DNA of 64,000 bases. It comes from JBJTUH01 sp044346175. GTDB lineage: Bacteria > Cyanobacteriota > Vampirovibrionia > Vampirovibrionales > JAJTHC01. A program made the translations under genes and the position numbers. Numbering within the stretch: position 1 is the stretch's first letter; every line of letters starts with the position of its first letter. Positions 1-9,395 of the stretch are shown here, piece after piece. Under the pieces are notes generated by a model that was not told the origin of the DNA, searched no databases, and saw only the letters and a program-made list of their open reading frames with translations. Location: assembly GCA_044346175.1 (NCBI GenBank), contig JBIIZQ010000012.1, forward strand, positions 1 to 64,000, written 5' to 3'.

Positions 1-1
1 G

Positions 2-454
2 CACGCAGGACGCAAGCTTTTCCCTGAAGCTTATGTTCATCAAAAAAAAGAAGCATGGATGCACAAGCAGGAACTTCCCCAAGTAGGTTTACGTAGTGCC
101 TATACCGTTGCACTGCCAGGAGGTCCTGGTACTGTGATGGAAATCATGAAAAAAGCCGTTGAACTTCATGAAAACAGAACCCTTTACCCCGCTCAAAAGC
201 AAATCATTTTGGTCGACTATCAAAACTATTACTCACGACCAGGGGGATTCATGGCACACATGAACCATCTTGTGAAAGAAGGAATGGTCTCAAAGCCCTT
301 CTTAGAGATGTTCACACTGGTGAAGTCACCCGCAGAAGTTGCACAAGCCATTCAAGATACCAAACGACCTTGGACTTCAGGGACACTCAAAGAACATGCA
401 CCCCTTAAAGAGCATCCCCAAAGTAATATGCCTAAGCTTGTCCTGAATGCCTAA
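2..454 (+). CDS. LOG-family protein (lysine decarboxylase-like fold), 5' truncated
   Basis: The reading frame is open from the window edge, so the start lies upstream; an ATG at 59 is internal because coding-like sequence precedes it. The decisive motif is PGGPGTVMEI, which matches the PGGxGTxxE signature of the LOG / 'TIGR00730' family. Members of that family are nucleoside 5'-monophosphate phosphoribohydrolases: they split the N-glycosidic bond of AMP-type nucleotides (cytokinin activation in plants, purine turnover in bacteria). About 40 residues before the motif and 105 after it are visible, so the substrate cannot be read. The gene converges on mtnA with only 27 bp between stops. Confidence 0.75.
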   Translation, partial: HAGRKLFPEAYVHQKKEAWMHKQELPQVGLRSAYTVALPGGPGTVMEIMKKAVELHENRTLYPAQKQIILVDYQNYYSRPGGFMAHMNHLVKEGMVSKPFLEMFTLVKSPAEVAQAIQDTKRPWTSGTLKEHAPLKEHPQSNMPKLVLNA

Positions 455-481
455 TAAGGTAAAAATCTGAAGTTCTTACGA

Positions 482-1696
482 TTAGGTTTGAGCTTGGACT
501 TGGGTAGACACTTGGACAAGGTCCTTAAGGCGAGAAGGGTGAATGACACCTACCTCAGTAATAATCCCAGTAATAAGCGAAGCGGGGGTTACGTCAAACG
601 CAGGATTCCAAACAGGGAATCGGGGCAAGGTAATAGGATGTCCGTCAATTAGCTTGACTTCACTATCTTCTCGCTCCTCAATGATAATCCCATCACCCTT
701 TTCTAAAGACCAATCAACGGTGGAAAGGGGAGCTACAATGTAAAAAGGAATATTAAAATACTTTGCAAGCACAGCTAGCGTGTAAGTGCCTATTTTGTTG
801 GCACTATCCCCATTTTTTGCGATGCGGTCAGCACCCGCTACCACGGCATGGACTTTATGAGAAGCCATAAGTGCCGCACTCATCCCTTCGGTAATAAGGG
901 TACGATAGGGGACTTTTAATTGTTCTAATTCCCACGCTGTGAGTTTGGCACCCTGTAAACGAGGACGTGTTTCGCATGCATACACATGCAAGCCAAGATG
1001 GTCACTTGCCCACTGTGCAATGACACCTAACGCTGTACCGCCCCCACCTGTTGCTAAAGCTCCAGTATTACAAATGGTTAAAACCCCAGCAGGTGAATCT
1101 GAAGGCATCACTGCTTTTGCATGATGACGCATGGCACTAGAACGGTTGAGGTCATCTTGATGCAGAAAAAGGGCAACCCGCAAGGCTTCTTTAAACAGCT
1201 GATTCGGGGTAGTACCTGGCTCTCGCCACATATGAGCGATAGACTTCATGACAAAATCAACCCCCCAAGAGAGGTTTACCGCCGTGGGACGTGCTTGTTT
1301 GAGACGTTCGGCTTCACTACGTACGCTTTTTCTTAAAAGTTCGATATCAAGAATGTGCTTTTGCGTCGCAAGGCTTAATACAACGCCGTAGGCTCCTGTG
1401 AGCCCTAGCAAAGGTGCTCCTCGTGTAACCATATTTTGAATGGCATCAATGAGCTGTTGTATATTTTCACAATGTAGCCAACGAACCTGCTCGGGCAATG
1501 CTCGTTGGTCTAAAAGGGTGACTCGTGTGGTGGTGTGACGTTCTGGGCTACCAAGTTCAAACCCAATAGGCATAACGATACCACGTTGGAATAAAGTCTC
1601 AGGATTCTGCATCAGTAGTGGGTCAGGTAACTGACTCAGTAAACGGTCTACTGGAGGGCGAGAGGAGGAGGTATCCGCTGACTGAAAAGAGAACAT
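482..1696 (-). CDS. mtnA: Methylthioribose-1-phosphate isomerase
   Basis: Isomerises 5-methylthioribose-1-phosphate to methylthioribulose-1-phosphate in methionine salvage; it belongs to the eIF2B-alpha/beta/delta-like family. Visible signatures are TRGAPLLGLTGAYG, CNTGALATGGGGTALGVI (with the catalytic Cys) and GADRIAKNGDSANKIGTY (with the catalytic Asp), in the expected order. At 404 residues it is longer than the usual 340-370; the extra length is an N-terminal stretch of about 40 residues before the conserved core, so the true start may be an internal Met. No other methionine-salvage gene is adjacent. With AhcY and adenosine deaminase elsewhere in the window it suggests active recycling of SAM by-products. 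Confidence 0.93.
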   Translation of the reverse strand: MFSFQSADTSSSRPPVDRLLSQLPDPLLMQNPETLFQRGIVMPIGFELGSPERHTTTRVTLLDQRALPEQVRWLHCENIQQLIDAIQNMVTRGAPLLGLTGAYGVVLSLATQKHILDIELLRKSVRSEAERLKQARPTAVNLSWGVDFVMKSIAHMWREPGTTPNQLFKEALRVALFLHQDDLNRSSAMRHHAKAVMPSDSPAGVLTICNTGALATGGGGTALGVIAQWASDHLGLHVYACETRPRLQGAKLTAWELEQLKVPYRTLITEGMSAALMASHKVHAVVAGADRIAKNGDSANKIGTYTLAVLAKYFNIPFYIVAPLSTVDWSLEKGDGIIIEEREDSEVKLIDGHPITLPRFPVWNPAFDVTPASLITGIITEVGVIHPSRLKDLVQVSTQVQAQT

Positions 1697-1906
1697 CGTT
1701 AAAATACTGGAGGATTAGGGGAATTTGGTGCAAGATGAAACGTTATGATGAAGCATTCAAAAAGGATAATATGCCTATGAAAGTGGTTCAATGTACTTTA
1801 AAGACATAAACTATATCGCTTCTTTTACCCAATATCATAGCACAAAAACCCTCCAAGAGAGGACGTAAACTTCAAATTTCCATAGTCTATAGGGGTTATG
1901 ATGACA

Positions 1907-1943
1907 TAAGCACCCTAAAGCTAGATGAACTTTAGGGTGCTTA
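1907..1943 (-). terminator. Hairpin downstream of the PilX-like gene
   Basis: Perfect 14-bp inverted repeat (TAAGCACCCTAAAG and its complement) with a 9-nt loop, 35 bp after the stop of the minus-strand gene ending at 1979. There is no strong U-tract, so it may be a terminator or only an mRNA 3' stabiliser. Confidence 0.5.
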
Positions 1944-1978
1944 CTTGTTATAAAATCTTGTTATACAGGCTTGACACT

Positions 1979-3523
1979 CTATTCGACATTAAAGAAGATA
2001 CGGTAGGCTCTACCGTCTGACTCACTGCCTGTAATGACATTTAAACCTTTTTGACCTGCCATGGTTGACCCTGAATAATCTCGGATGGCACTGCTACGAA
2101 TATACAACTCATGTTGACGTGCTGCACCATTACCAGGAATAAACCCTGTACCCAGTAAGAAGTGAGCGGAGGAAGGTAACATCGGTGCAATATTGGCATT
2201 AAGTACCGTACCGCCTGCCCCACGGTCAATCACCATAATATTACACTGGTTGGCTGCTTGGTCGCATCGTGCAGGGTCGTAATTACTAATGGAGCGGAAG
2301 TCAATAGGCCCTTGGAAAAAGAGCTTCACCATCGAATAAGGAGGAATGGCCGCTGAGCCAGTCGTCCAACTTACATTATTACGAAGGATTTTTGCACCAC
2401 CTGTTGCCGTATTACCATTGAGTACGACTGTATTACCAGGTGTTACCCCTGACATATCTACATCATAGACAATCGAACCTTGGGGGTCTACAGACTTAAG
2501 CCCTGCATCGTAAAAAATCACGCGCATCAAGCGTGAGGGGGCGAGTTTCCAACCGTTATTCACATTCGCTTGAGCATACGTTGTGTTAAAGTCAATCCCT
2601 TTACCGCCTGTTGATTGCTTACCATTTGTCCAACCTACATTGGGGACAAAGCCGTACCAATTGTTGGGTAGTTTAAAAAAGTCATCGTTAAAAACAAGCA
2701 TCCCCTCGGCGTAGTCACGGGCATTGATATTTGTGTTGCTTTGGTCTAAGTTGACTGCTAATACCACGATTTTTGATTCCAAGCGTGTATTGGCAAGGTT
2801 ACTACATAATGAAGCGTCTCTGTTGCGGATTTTGTTAATGGTTGCTTGGGTAAGTTGTTTAAATGCAGATTCTTTCAAAGCACCTGGTACGACTCGTCCA
2901 GAACTGGTGTCCGTACAATGTAATGAGCGGGATACAATATAAAAAGGTGTCGTATTTGGGACATAGCTTACGTTATTCAGGAGGTCTTTATAGCTTTCCA
3001 AATAACGTTTCATTGGACTTACACCATTCACGTTATCTGCTTTGGCAAATCGGTTTTGAGCGGAGTCGCCACCTAATACCATATAGTGGTAGACTCCTAA
3101 TAGCTTACGGTTAGGATTCCCACCGTCAAGGTTATCATAGACAAACCCCGACTCAGGAAAAAAGGGAAACTGACCGACAAGTTTGCCATTACTATAAATA
3201 GAGCGTCCTTCTCCTTGAAAATTGGAAGGATTATTCTTAAACTCTAAAAAGTTTAATTGGTTTGATCGAGGAAACATCCTCGATGCGAGGGCTTCTTGAA
3301 CCCCTTGTAATGCAATACTCAAAGAAAAATCATTCGTTTGACGAAATGTGGTTTGCATCGCTACTTGACGTTGAATGCCAGCGACCATTTGTGCCGCAAA
3401 CATCAATACGGTAAGGGTCAAAACGAAAATTGCCAATACGGCTGCTTGTCCTGAGCGACGATGGTGTGGTGCACGAGCCTGATTTTCAAAACACATCTGT
3501 AACAGAGGGAAAGGTAACATCAT
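1979..3523 (-). CDS. PilX-like minor-pilin/secretion protein, predicted single N-terminal membrane anchor
   Basis: A 514-residue protein of unassigned family. Residues about 22-48 form a basic RRSGQAA stretch followed by a hydrophobic helix, the arrangement seen at the N terminus of PilX-type type IV pilus minor pilins. The rest is a long Asn/Gly/Ser-rich ectodomain with scattered cysteines. It is divergent from a clear prepilin gene at 4096, which supports a role in a type IV pilus or related pseudopilus. No lectin, VWA or catalytic motif was recognised. It starts with two consecutive ATG codons. The pilus link is inference; the membrane anchor is visible. Confidence 0.6.
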   Translation of the reverse strand: MMLPFPLLQMCFENQARAPHHRRSGQAAVLAIFVLTLTVLMFAAQMVAGIQRQVAMQTTFRQTNDFSLSIALQGVQEALASRMFPRSNQLNFLEFKNNPSNFQGEGRSIYSNGKLVGQFPFFPESGFVYDNLDGGNPNRKLLGVYHYMVLGGDSAQNRFAKADNVNGVSPMKRYLESYKDLLNNVSYVPNTTPFYIVSRSLHCTDTSSGRVVPGALKESAFKQLTQATINKIRNRDASLCSNLANTRLESKIVVLAVNLDQSNTNINARDYAEGMLVFNDDFFKLPNNWYGFVPNVGWTNGKQSTGGKGIDFNTTYAQANVNNGWKLAPSRLMRVIFYDAGLKSVDPQGSIVYDVDMSGVTPGNTVVLNGNTATGGAKILRNNVSWTTGSAAIPPYSMVKLFFQGPIDFRSISNYDPARCDQAANQCNIMVIDRGAGGTVLNANIAPMLPSSAHFLLGTGFIPGNGAARQHELYIRSSAIRDYSGSTMAGQKGLNVITGSESDGRAYRIFFNVE

Positions 3524-4095
3524 CTTGTCTCAAACCTCCAAAGCGACCAAAACGTAAAATAAAGAATGATGCAACGCATGGGCTGCTCACACAAACTTAA
3601 TCCATTCCTAGCAAACATAGTTCTTTTATTAAAATATCCGTCAATTTATCTTAACAAACCTTGTCAGGTTAGGTTATTGTCATTCTGTAAAGACTCCGTT
3701 CAATCACCCGAATAACGTTAAACTATCAGGTATATTGACAAGCTTGCAAAGACTTCATAAAGATGTTTCGACCAAAACCTACCGAAACTTTATGAAAGAA
3801 AAATAAAGGATTGTAAACCATAGGGGCTTCACCGAGAATATTTGACTTAATTTTTTACAAGTATGCGTCGAAACATAGTACAGCTAGTATAGCGAGTACG
3901 TTAAAGATAGGTATGCTTTGGACTACATCAAAGTAACGATTGAGACAGTCTCTACACAACGACCATTGATTCTTAAACACTTGCACTACGCCTAAAGCAG
4001 TATGATTATCTTTCACGAAACAAGATGGCAAAAAGCGTCGCCCCCAAAAGCGTCGCTCCCAGTATGACCCTTAATAGAAAGTGTGACCCTACCTT
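3524..4095. other. Intergenic region between two divergent pilin-like genes
   Basis: 572 bp, AT-rich, must hold the promoters of both flanking genes, but I could not assign convincing -35/-10 boxes. Near the right end lies a 15-bp tandem duplication with one mismatch (4031-4045 and 4046-4060, unit AAAAGCGTCGCYCCC). No ORF or RNA gene is evident. Confidence 0.5.
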
Positions 4096-4800
4096 ATGCA
4101 GTACTTACAACCTCATATCAATGTAAAATGTAAAGGCTTTAGTTTAGCTGAAATGACCGTCGCCCTTGTCATTGTCAGTTTTGCTATGTTGGGTGTTTCC
4201 CAGCTCTCTATAGATACTTACAGTGTTCAAAGAGATGAAATGCGTCGTATTACGGTAGACTCTCAAATGAATATGTTCGTTGATGACATTCGACGTGCCG
4301 CCAAAACGGCGACGGAGTTGCGTGCCAATGGGGGTGCGATGCCTGTTCCTGCAACCAGCGGTGTAAGAGTGGTGCAAACGAACGTTATTGACTTGAGAGT
4401 TGCCATGCCAGCTGCCCAAGACCGCTTTGAACGTTATGGTATTGCTCTGGATGGCAGACCCTTTAGACAAATTTCAACCGATGGCGGTAATACTTGGGGT
4501 GCTCAGTTCTTTTACTTAGGTAGAGTTGCTAACCTTGATGAGGGCATGCGGGTGTTATGTAATGGTGGGCAACCCTGCTTTAATGCAAGAAGTATTGCTT
4601 CTGGCGATGGTACAGGTGTGTTCTCGGTTAATTTTAATGTCGGACTTAATAACTGGGTCGTGCAGACAAGTCTTGCTAATACCAATGCCAGTAACGTTGC
4701 AGCGGGTGAGAACACTCAAAATAATAATTGGATGGGTTCCATGCGCTATGCGATTCCTGCGACGATGATATCACTCCCAGGTGCCCAGCAGTTTATGTAA
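4096..4800 (+). CDS. Type IV prepilin-like protein (minor pilin/pseudopilin)
   Basis: The 234-residue product has a class III leader: a short basic N-terminus, then KGFSLAEMTVALVIVSFAMLG. Cleavage by prepilin peptidase would fall after KG, leaving N-terminal Phe with Glu at position +5, as needed for N-methylation and filament assembly. The hydrophobic helix is followed by a globular region with a Cys pair (about residues 153 and 158). The product is longer than a typical major pilin, which suits a PilW/PilV-like minor pilin. No Shine-Dalgarno sequence is obvious. The divergent neighbour at 1979-3523 is PilX-like, so the two may form one pilus-priming set. Confidence 0.82.
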   Translation: MQYLQPHINVKCKGFSLAEMTVALVIVSFAMLGVSQLSIDTYSVQRDEMRRITVDSQMNMFVDDIRRAAKTATELRANGGAMPVPATSGVRVVQTNVIDLRVAMPAAQDRFERYGIALDGRPFRQISTDGGNTWGAQFFYLGRVANLDEGMRVLCNGGQPCFNARSIASGDGTGVFSVNFNVGLNNWVVQTSLANTNASNVAAGENTQNNNWMGSMRYAIPATMISLPGAQQFM

Positions 4801-4827
4801 CACGATGAAACACCTCATATACGCCAT

Positions 4828-4850
4828 CATTCCGACGAAGGTCGGAATCC
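4828..4850. repeat. REP-like palindrome, ATTCCGAC family, copy 1
   Basis: Short imperfect palindrome (CATTCCGACGAAGGTCGGAATCC), the reverse orientation of copies at 35332-35355 and 37212-37235. It sits between the convergent pilin and SulP genes. Confidence 0.7.
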
Positions 4851-4914
4851 AGAGAGCTTGCCCTAGTATGACCTGAAAAACCTCTATCATCCCTGCCGAC
4901 AATGTCTCCACCAA

Positions 4915-6483
4915 CTAATGTAACAGACGATGCTGGATGGTAATTTTGGCACCTTGCAGGGAGTGTCTTGCGTCCCATTCCTCTAGCATACTGAGAAAAG
5001 CATGGTCGAGGGTGGTGAGGTCTCGTAAATGGATATGGATGTGGGCATCATGAGGTAGTGCTTCTAACGCTTCGCTTACAAGGGGTAAACGTACAAAAGT
5101 TGCAGCACCTTTCAAGTACATATCATATTTTTCCTGACCATCAGGTGTAACGGTCTTGTTGAGTGTCATGGTTAACTGGGAAGCCTTATAAAGTAAGTCG
5201 CCCAAAGCAAGTGCCATCCCTACAATGACCCCCAACAACGGGTCACCCACCACCACTGAAACAGCCGTGGCAAGTAGAATGACAAATTCATTTCTACCTT
5301 GCGTTTGCCAAGTTTCCTTGTAAATGGCAGGGTTTACTAACTGATAGCCCACATAAATGAGTACACCCGACAAACAGGATTTAGGAATACTACGCAAAAT
5401 ATCTTGTCCTAACGTAATGGCTAGTAGGAGCCACACGCCTAATAATACGCAGGACATGCGCGTATTTGCACCACTGGTGATATTGGCAACACTACGCACA
5501 ATAACCCCTGAAATAGGCATTGTACCGCATAAACCGCATAGCATGTTTCCAATTCCTTGTGCAGATAAATCCCAATTTGAATGGGTTTTATGCCCAGGTT
5601 TAATTTTATCGACCGCCATCCCATCTACGAGTGTTTCAGCACTTAAGACCATCGCAAGCCCTAGAATAAATGACCATGTTTGACGCTGTGCCAGCATATC
5701 CAAATGGTTAAAAAGTTGTCCGAACGGAATCGCCTCAAAGAGATTTTTAGGGAAAGTGATGTACTGTACAGGAAAATCAAACCAATGTGCAATGAGCGTA
5801 CCAGAAATAACTGCCATTAAAGCGGGAGGAATCAGTTTTAAAACCTTGGGTAAACGAGGCGATTGCCAGACTATAAAAATAATCAGTGTCGCAATACCGA
5901 GTACAAAAGCCATCTGATGTTGAAGTTTTCCTGGACTCCGAATGAGAAGCTCCAGAAGGTGAGGAATCGTTTCTAGGTTGACAAGGGTCTGATGTTGAGG
6001 CTTGACATCAATAATGGCATGGAGCTGACTTGCCACAATCATCATCCCAATACCACTCAACATCCCGTGAATCACTGAAGGGGTAATGGCCCTAAACCAA
6101 TGCCCAAGTTTAAGCCTTCCTGCAATAAACTGAACCACCCCTGCACAAAAGACAATAAGCCCTAGCGGTTGTAATCCTAAAGCACTGTTAATGGCTGCGA
6201 CAAAGGCGACACCACTATCGGCAGGCCCCGACACCCGTAAAGGGGAACCCGAAATAGCACCTATGATGAGTCCCGCTAATACGGCTGACACTAATCCCCA
6301 GATAGGTGGTGCCCCAGCAGCCTGTGCCAAACCTAAGTTCAAAGGTAACGACACTAAAAACACGACAAATGAGGCAATCACATCACCACGCCAATGACCC
6401 TCTTGAAGATACTGAGACAAACTGGTGAGTTTCACAGACGGTTTTACAATGACATCTTGAGAAGGTGCATGACTCATCATCAT
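4915..6483 (-). CDS. SulP-family anion transporter with C-terminal STAS domain
   Basis: A 522-residue integral membrane protein. The N-terminal third holds SulP signatures (SLPLNLGLAQAAGAPPIWG, GSPLRVSGPADSG), followed by about ten further hydrophobic segments and, from roughly residue 445, a short cytoplasmic STAS-like domain. SulP proteins move sulfate, bicarbonate, dicarboxylates or other anions; the substrate cannot be read here. No carbonic anhydrase or sulfate-assimilation gene is adjacent. The start is a run of three ATG codons (6475-6483), preceded by an AAAGGA element about 11 nt upstream of the first. Confidence 0.9.
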   Translation of the reverse strand: MMMSHAPSQDVIVKPSVKLTSLSQYLQEGHWRGDVIASFVVFLVSLPLNLGLAQAAGAPPIWGLVSAVLAGLIIGAISGSPLRVSGPADSGVAFVAAINSALGLQPLGLIVFCAGVVQFIAGRLKLGHWFRAITPSVIHGMLSGIGMMIVASQLHAIIDVKPQHQTLVNLETIPHLLELLIRSPGKLQHQMAFVLGIATLIIFIVWQSPRLPKVLKLIPPALMAVISGTLIAHWFDFPVQYITFPKNLFEAIPFGQLFNHLDMLAQRQTWSFILGLAMVLSAETLVDGMAVDKIKPGHKTHSNWDLSAQGIGNMLCGLCGTMPISGVIVRSVANITSGANTRMSCVLLGVWLLLAITLGQDILRSIPKSCLSGVLIYVGYQLVNPAIYKETWQTQGRNEFVILLATAVSVVVGDPLLGVIVGMALALGDLLYKASQLTMTLNKTVTPDGQEKYDMYLKGAATFVRLPLVSEALEALPHDAHIHIHLRDLTTLDHAFLSMLEEWDARHSLQGAKITIQHRLLH

Positions 6484-6561
6484 CTATCCACTTATCCTTT
6501 TAGAAAACACAAAAGTAAATCAGAAAAGCCTATCACTAATTTAGCACATTTAAGTACGCTC

Positions 6562-6595
6562 GTGTTTTTTGAAAAACAAGCTTTTCAAAAAACAC
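6562..6595. repeat. Perfect 14-bp inverted repeat, 6-nt loop
   Basis: GTGTTTTTTGAAAA pairs exactly with TTTTCAAAAAACAC. It lies beside the hairpin at 6599-6643, in the gap between the SulP promoter side and the end of sucD. Its A/T-rich stem supplies the U-run for the neighbouring terminator. Confidence 0.7.
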
Positions 6596-6598
6596 ATA

Positions 6599-6643
6599 CA
6601 AGAACCCTAAGGTATACTTCATGAAAGACACTTAGGGTTCTTG
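6599..6643 (-). terminator. Probable sucCD terminator
   Basis: Perfect 13-bp stem (CAAGAACCCTAAG and complement), 19-nt loop. Read on the minus strand it is followed by TGTATGTGTTTTTTG, a usable U-tract. It lies about 95 bp past the sucD stop. Confidence 0.65.
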
Positions 6644-6737
6644 GTGTGTTAAGCAAGACTTACCATTTTGATAGGTCATAGACCCCCCTCAACACGCAAG
6701 CAATACGTCATGGGAGGGGGGCAAAAGGGCAAGCCTT

Positions 6738-7652
6738 TTAGCCTACGCTACACGCAGTTTTCTTTTTGGCAAGAACTTCTGCCATGGCACTACCAAGCTT
6801 GGCAGGGCTATCGACTACAGTAATCCCACATTCAGCAATGAGACGCATTTTCTCGGCAGCTGTGTCAGCGACACCACCGACCAATGCACCTGCATGCCCC
6901 ATACGTTTGCCAGCGGGGGCGGCTTGACCCGCAATAAAACATACAATGGGCTTTGTGACATGGGTTTGGGCAAATTTGGCGGCATCTACTTCGGCTGAAC
7001 CACCAATTTCACCAATCATGATGATGGCTTCTGTTTCAGGGTCGTTTTCAAAGAGGGTCAATGCGGCGGTAAAATTCATACCATTCACAGGGTCGCCACC
7101 AATCCCGATACAAGTTGACTGCCCTAAGCCACGTTGGGTCAGTTGGTCAACGGCTTCGTAGGTTAAGGTTCCTGAACGAGAGACCACACCAATGGCACCC
7201 TTCATGTGAATATGCCCAGGCATAATCCCAATTTTTGCAAGCCCTGGAGAAATGACCCCAGGACAGTTGGGTCCGACCAAGGTGACTTCAGGATGGTCAG
7301 CCAACAAGTGCTTTACTTTCATCATATCCAAGATAGGAATACCCTCAGTGATACAAATCACAAGAGATACACCTGCTAAAGTGGCTTCTGTAATGGCATC
7401 TGCAGCGGCTGGTGGTGGTACAAAAATAACAGTGGCATTCGCCTGCGTTGCAGCTTTGGCTTCAGCGACTGTGTTAAATACGGGAATGTCAACCTGATTG
7501 AGAGTGACCACAGTCCCACCTTTACCAGGTGTGACACCTGCCACCACTTGTGTACCATACTTTAAACATTGTTCAGCATGGAAACCACCCTCACGACCAG
7601 TAAGACCTTGAACGATTAAGCGGGTTTGTTCGTTAACGAGTACAGCCATCAT
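6738..7652 (-). CDS. sucD: Succinyl-CoA ligase [ADP-forming], alpha subunit
   Basis: Forms the CoA-binding, phosphohistidine-carrying half of succinyl-CoA synthetase, interconverting succinyl-CoA and succinate with substrate-level phosphorylation in the TCA cycle. The N-terminal Rossmann region reads GLTGREGGFHAEQCLKYGT. SRSGTLTYEA and the active-site segment GKRMGHAGAL with the phosphorylated His are present. At 304 residues its length is normal (about 290-300). It follows sucC on the same strand with 100 bp between. The start is ATGATG, with an AAAGGA element about 11 nt upstream. Confidence 0.96.
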   Translation of the reverse strand: MMAVLVNEQTRLIVQGLTGREGGFHAEQCLKYGTQVVAGVTPGKGGTVVTLNQVDIPVFNTVAEAKAATQANATVIFVPPPAAADAITEATLAGVSLVICITEGIPILDMMKVKHLLADHPEVTLVGPNCPGVISPGLAKIGIMPGHIHMKGAIGVVSRSGTLTYEAVDQLTQRGLGQSTCIGIGGDPVNGMNFTAALTLFENDPETEAIIMIGEIGGSAEVDAAKFAQTHVTKPIVCFIAGQAAPAGKRMGHAGALVGGVADTAAEKMRLIAECGITVVDSPAKLGSAMAEVLAKKKTACSVG

Positions 7653-7752
7653 GATTTGGCGTGTCCTTTCAAAAGCAGTTTTAAGATTTCAAAATGAAAA
7701 AATCAGAGGTTACAGCACATCCATCCTTGCATAGGGCATAGGATGAGGGTCA

Positions 7753-8931
7753 CTAGCCCACAAAGGCAATCACTTTTTCAGCCGCTTCGGTCAATTCTTC
7801 AGCCACGGCGTATTTTAAGCCAGATTCTGCAAGAATTTGTTTTCCTTTTTCCACGTTAGTACCCTTCATACGAATGACAATAGGTAACTGTACGGGTTGT
7901 TTTTTGGCAGCGGCTACCACGCCTTCGGCAAGTAAGTCACAACGAAGAATCCCACCAAAGATATTGATGAAAATAACTTTTACGTTCTCGTCACTTTGAA
8001 TAATACGGAAGGCGTTTTCAATGGCCTGTGCATTGGCACCACCACCAACGTCTAGGAAGTTGGCGGGGAAAGCCCCATGAAGTTTGATTAAATCCATCGT
8101 TGCCATGGCTAATCCAGCGCCATTCACCATGCAGCCCACATTCCCATCAAGCTTAATGTAGTTAAGGTGATGTTCGGAAGCCTCTACCTCAAGGGCATCT
8201 TCTTCAGTGAGGTCACGCATTGCTGCAATTTCAGGATGACGGTAAAGAGCATTGGCATCAAAACTGACTTTCGCATCTAAGGCGCGAACATGACCATCTT
8301 TCGTAAGAATGAGAGGGTTAATTTCTACCATTGCCGCATCGGTTTCAATGAACATACGGTAAAGGTTCATAAAAATAGCGGTTGCTTGCTTTGTGGCTTC
8401 TTTAGGTAGATTGAGGCGGTAGGCCATTTCACGTGCTTGGGCAGTTTGTAACCCAAGTGCGGGGTGAATAAACGTGCGATAGATTTTTTCAGGCTCCGTG
8501 GCTGCGACTTCCTCAATATCCATACCCCCTGCAGGAGACACAATAAGGACAGGACGTGAGGTCTCTCTGTCAAGTAAAATAGCGGTATAGATTTCACGCT
8601 CAATATCAGAACCCGATTCAATCAAAATTTGGTTGACTTGTTTCCCTTCAGGCCCCGTTTGTGGTGTGACGAGCTGCATCCCTAAAATAGCCTGTGCTGC
8701 TTTTTGGGCATCCTCAGGGCTAAAGGTTACTTTTACACCGCCACCTTTACCACGACCACCCGCATGAATCTGTGCTTTAACCACAAAACAGTTCACGCCT
8801 GTAGCATCCAATAAACGCTGACAAATGGCAGGGACTTCAGCGATATCCGTCGTAACTTCTCCCATGGAAGTTGGAATATCAAACTGACGGAAAAGGGCTT
8901 TTGCTTGGTATTCGTGGATTTTCATCATCAT
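7753..8931 (-). CDS. sucC: Succinyl-CoA ligase [ADP-forming], beta subunit
   Basis: ATP-grasp subunit that binds nucleotide and succinate, the partner of sucD immediately downstream. The N terminus KIHEYQAKALFRQF is typical. AQIHAGGRGKGGGV (nucleotide binding) and NGAGLAMATMDLIKLHG plus FINIFGGILRCD near the C terminus are all family signatures. I place the start at the run of three ATG codons ending at 8931; an in-frame ATG three codons further upstream (8940) also exists. From 8931 the product is 392 residues, the normal length. No Shine-Dalgarno sequence is visible. Confidence 0.96.
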   Translation of the reverse strand: MMMKIHEYQAKALFRQFDIPTSMGEVTTDIAEVPAICQRLLDATGVNCFVVKAQIHAGGRGKGGGVKVTFSPEDAQKAAQAILGMQLVTPQTGPEGKQVNQILIESGSDIEREIYTAILLDRETSRPVLIVSPAGGMDIEEVAATEPEKIYRTFIHPALGLQTAQAREMAYRLNLPKEATKQATAIFMNLYRMFIETDAAMVEINPLILTKDGHVRALDAKVSFDANALYRHPEIAAMRDLTEEDALEVEASEHHLNYIKLDGNVGCMVNGAGLAMATMDLIKLHGAFPANFLDVGGGANAQAIENAFRIIQSDENVKVIFINIFGGILRCDLLAEGVVAAAKKQPVQLPIVIRMKGTNVEKGKQILAESGLKYAVAEELTEAAEKVIAFVG

Positions 8932-8940
8932 GAGAATCAA

Positions 8941-9395
8941 TAACCTTTGTTAGGAATGTTCAAAAAGCGGTAAGACGTTACACAGTTGCAAACTAGGGGA
9001 CACACAGGGTCATATCTGTACGAAAAATGTAATATGGGCTTTGTTTGAGTCATAGAAACTATCACATACACCACACAACATCCTCATGTTAGTGTATCCA
9101 AAACCAAGCACTAGGACAAATCCCTTGAAGTTCATCCGCTTGGGGTGGAAGTATCGTAGCCATCCGCGTCGCTTATCAAGTGTACCTGATGATGTAGGGT
9201 TTTATGTTACCTGCTTATAAAAAACAAACGTTACAATAGGGCAACTATTGGGGGACGCTATGTTTATTATCAGTGTCATTTTGTCGAAACGTGTACATCA
9301 GTGTGCGTTTTTAGCTACCTCTTTTAGCTATCTTGCTACTTGACTGATTGAGTACGCCTACCCATTTAACCTCTCCTTAAAGAAGGCTTCTATAG
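8941..9395. other. Intergenic region between divergent sucC and a hypothetical gene
   Basis: 455 bp that should contain the sucCD promoter. A 27-codon ORF (9259-9342) is present but has no support. I see no repeat, RNA gene or clear operator. Confidence 0.4.

Noticed and set aside
2724..3114. Plus-strand ORFs inside the PilX-like gene
   Set aside because: Shadows of the minus-strand gene with irregular composition.
6685..6722. C/G-rich inverted repeat (CCCCCCTC/GAGGGGGG) just after sucD
   Set aside because: Long loop and no U-tract on the minus strand; the hairpin at 6599-6643 is the better terminator.
9259..9342. 27-codon ORF upstream of the Asn/Gln-rich hypothetical gene
   Set aside because: No convincing ribosome-binding site, no motif and too short to support.
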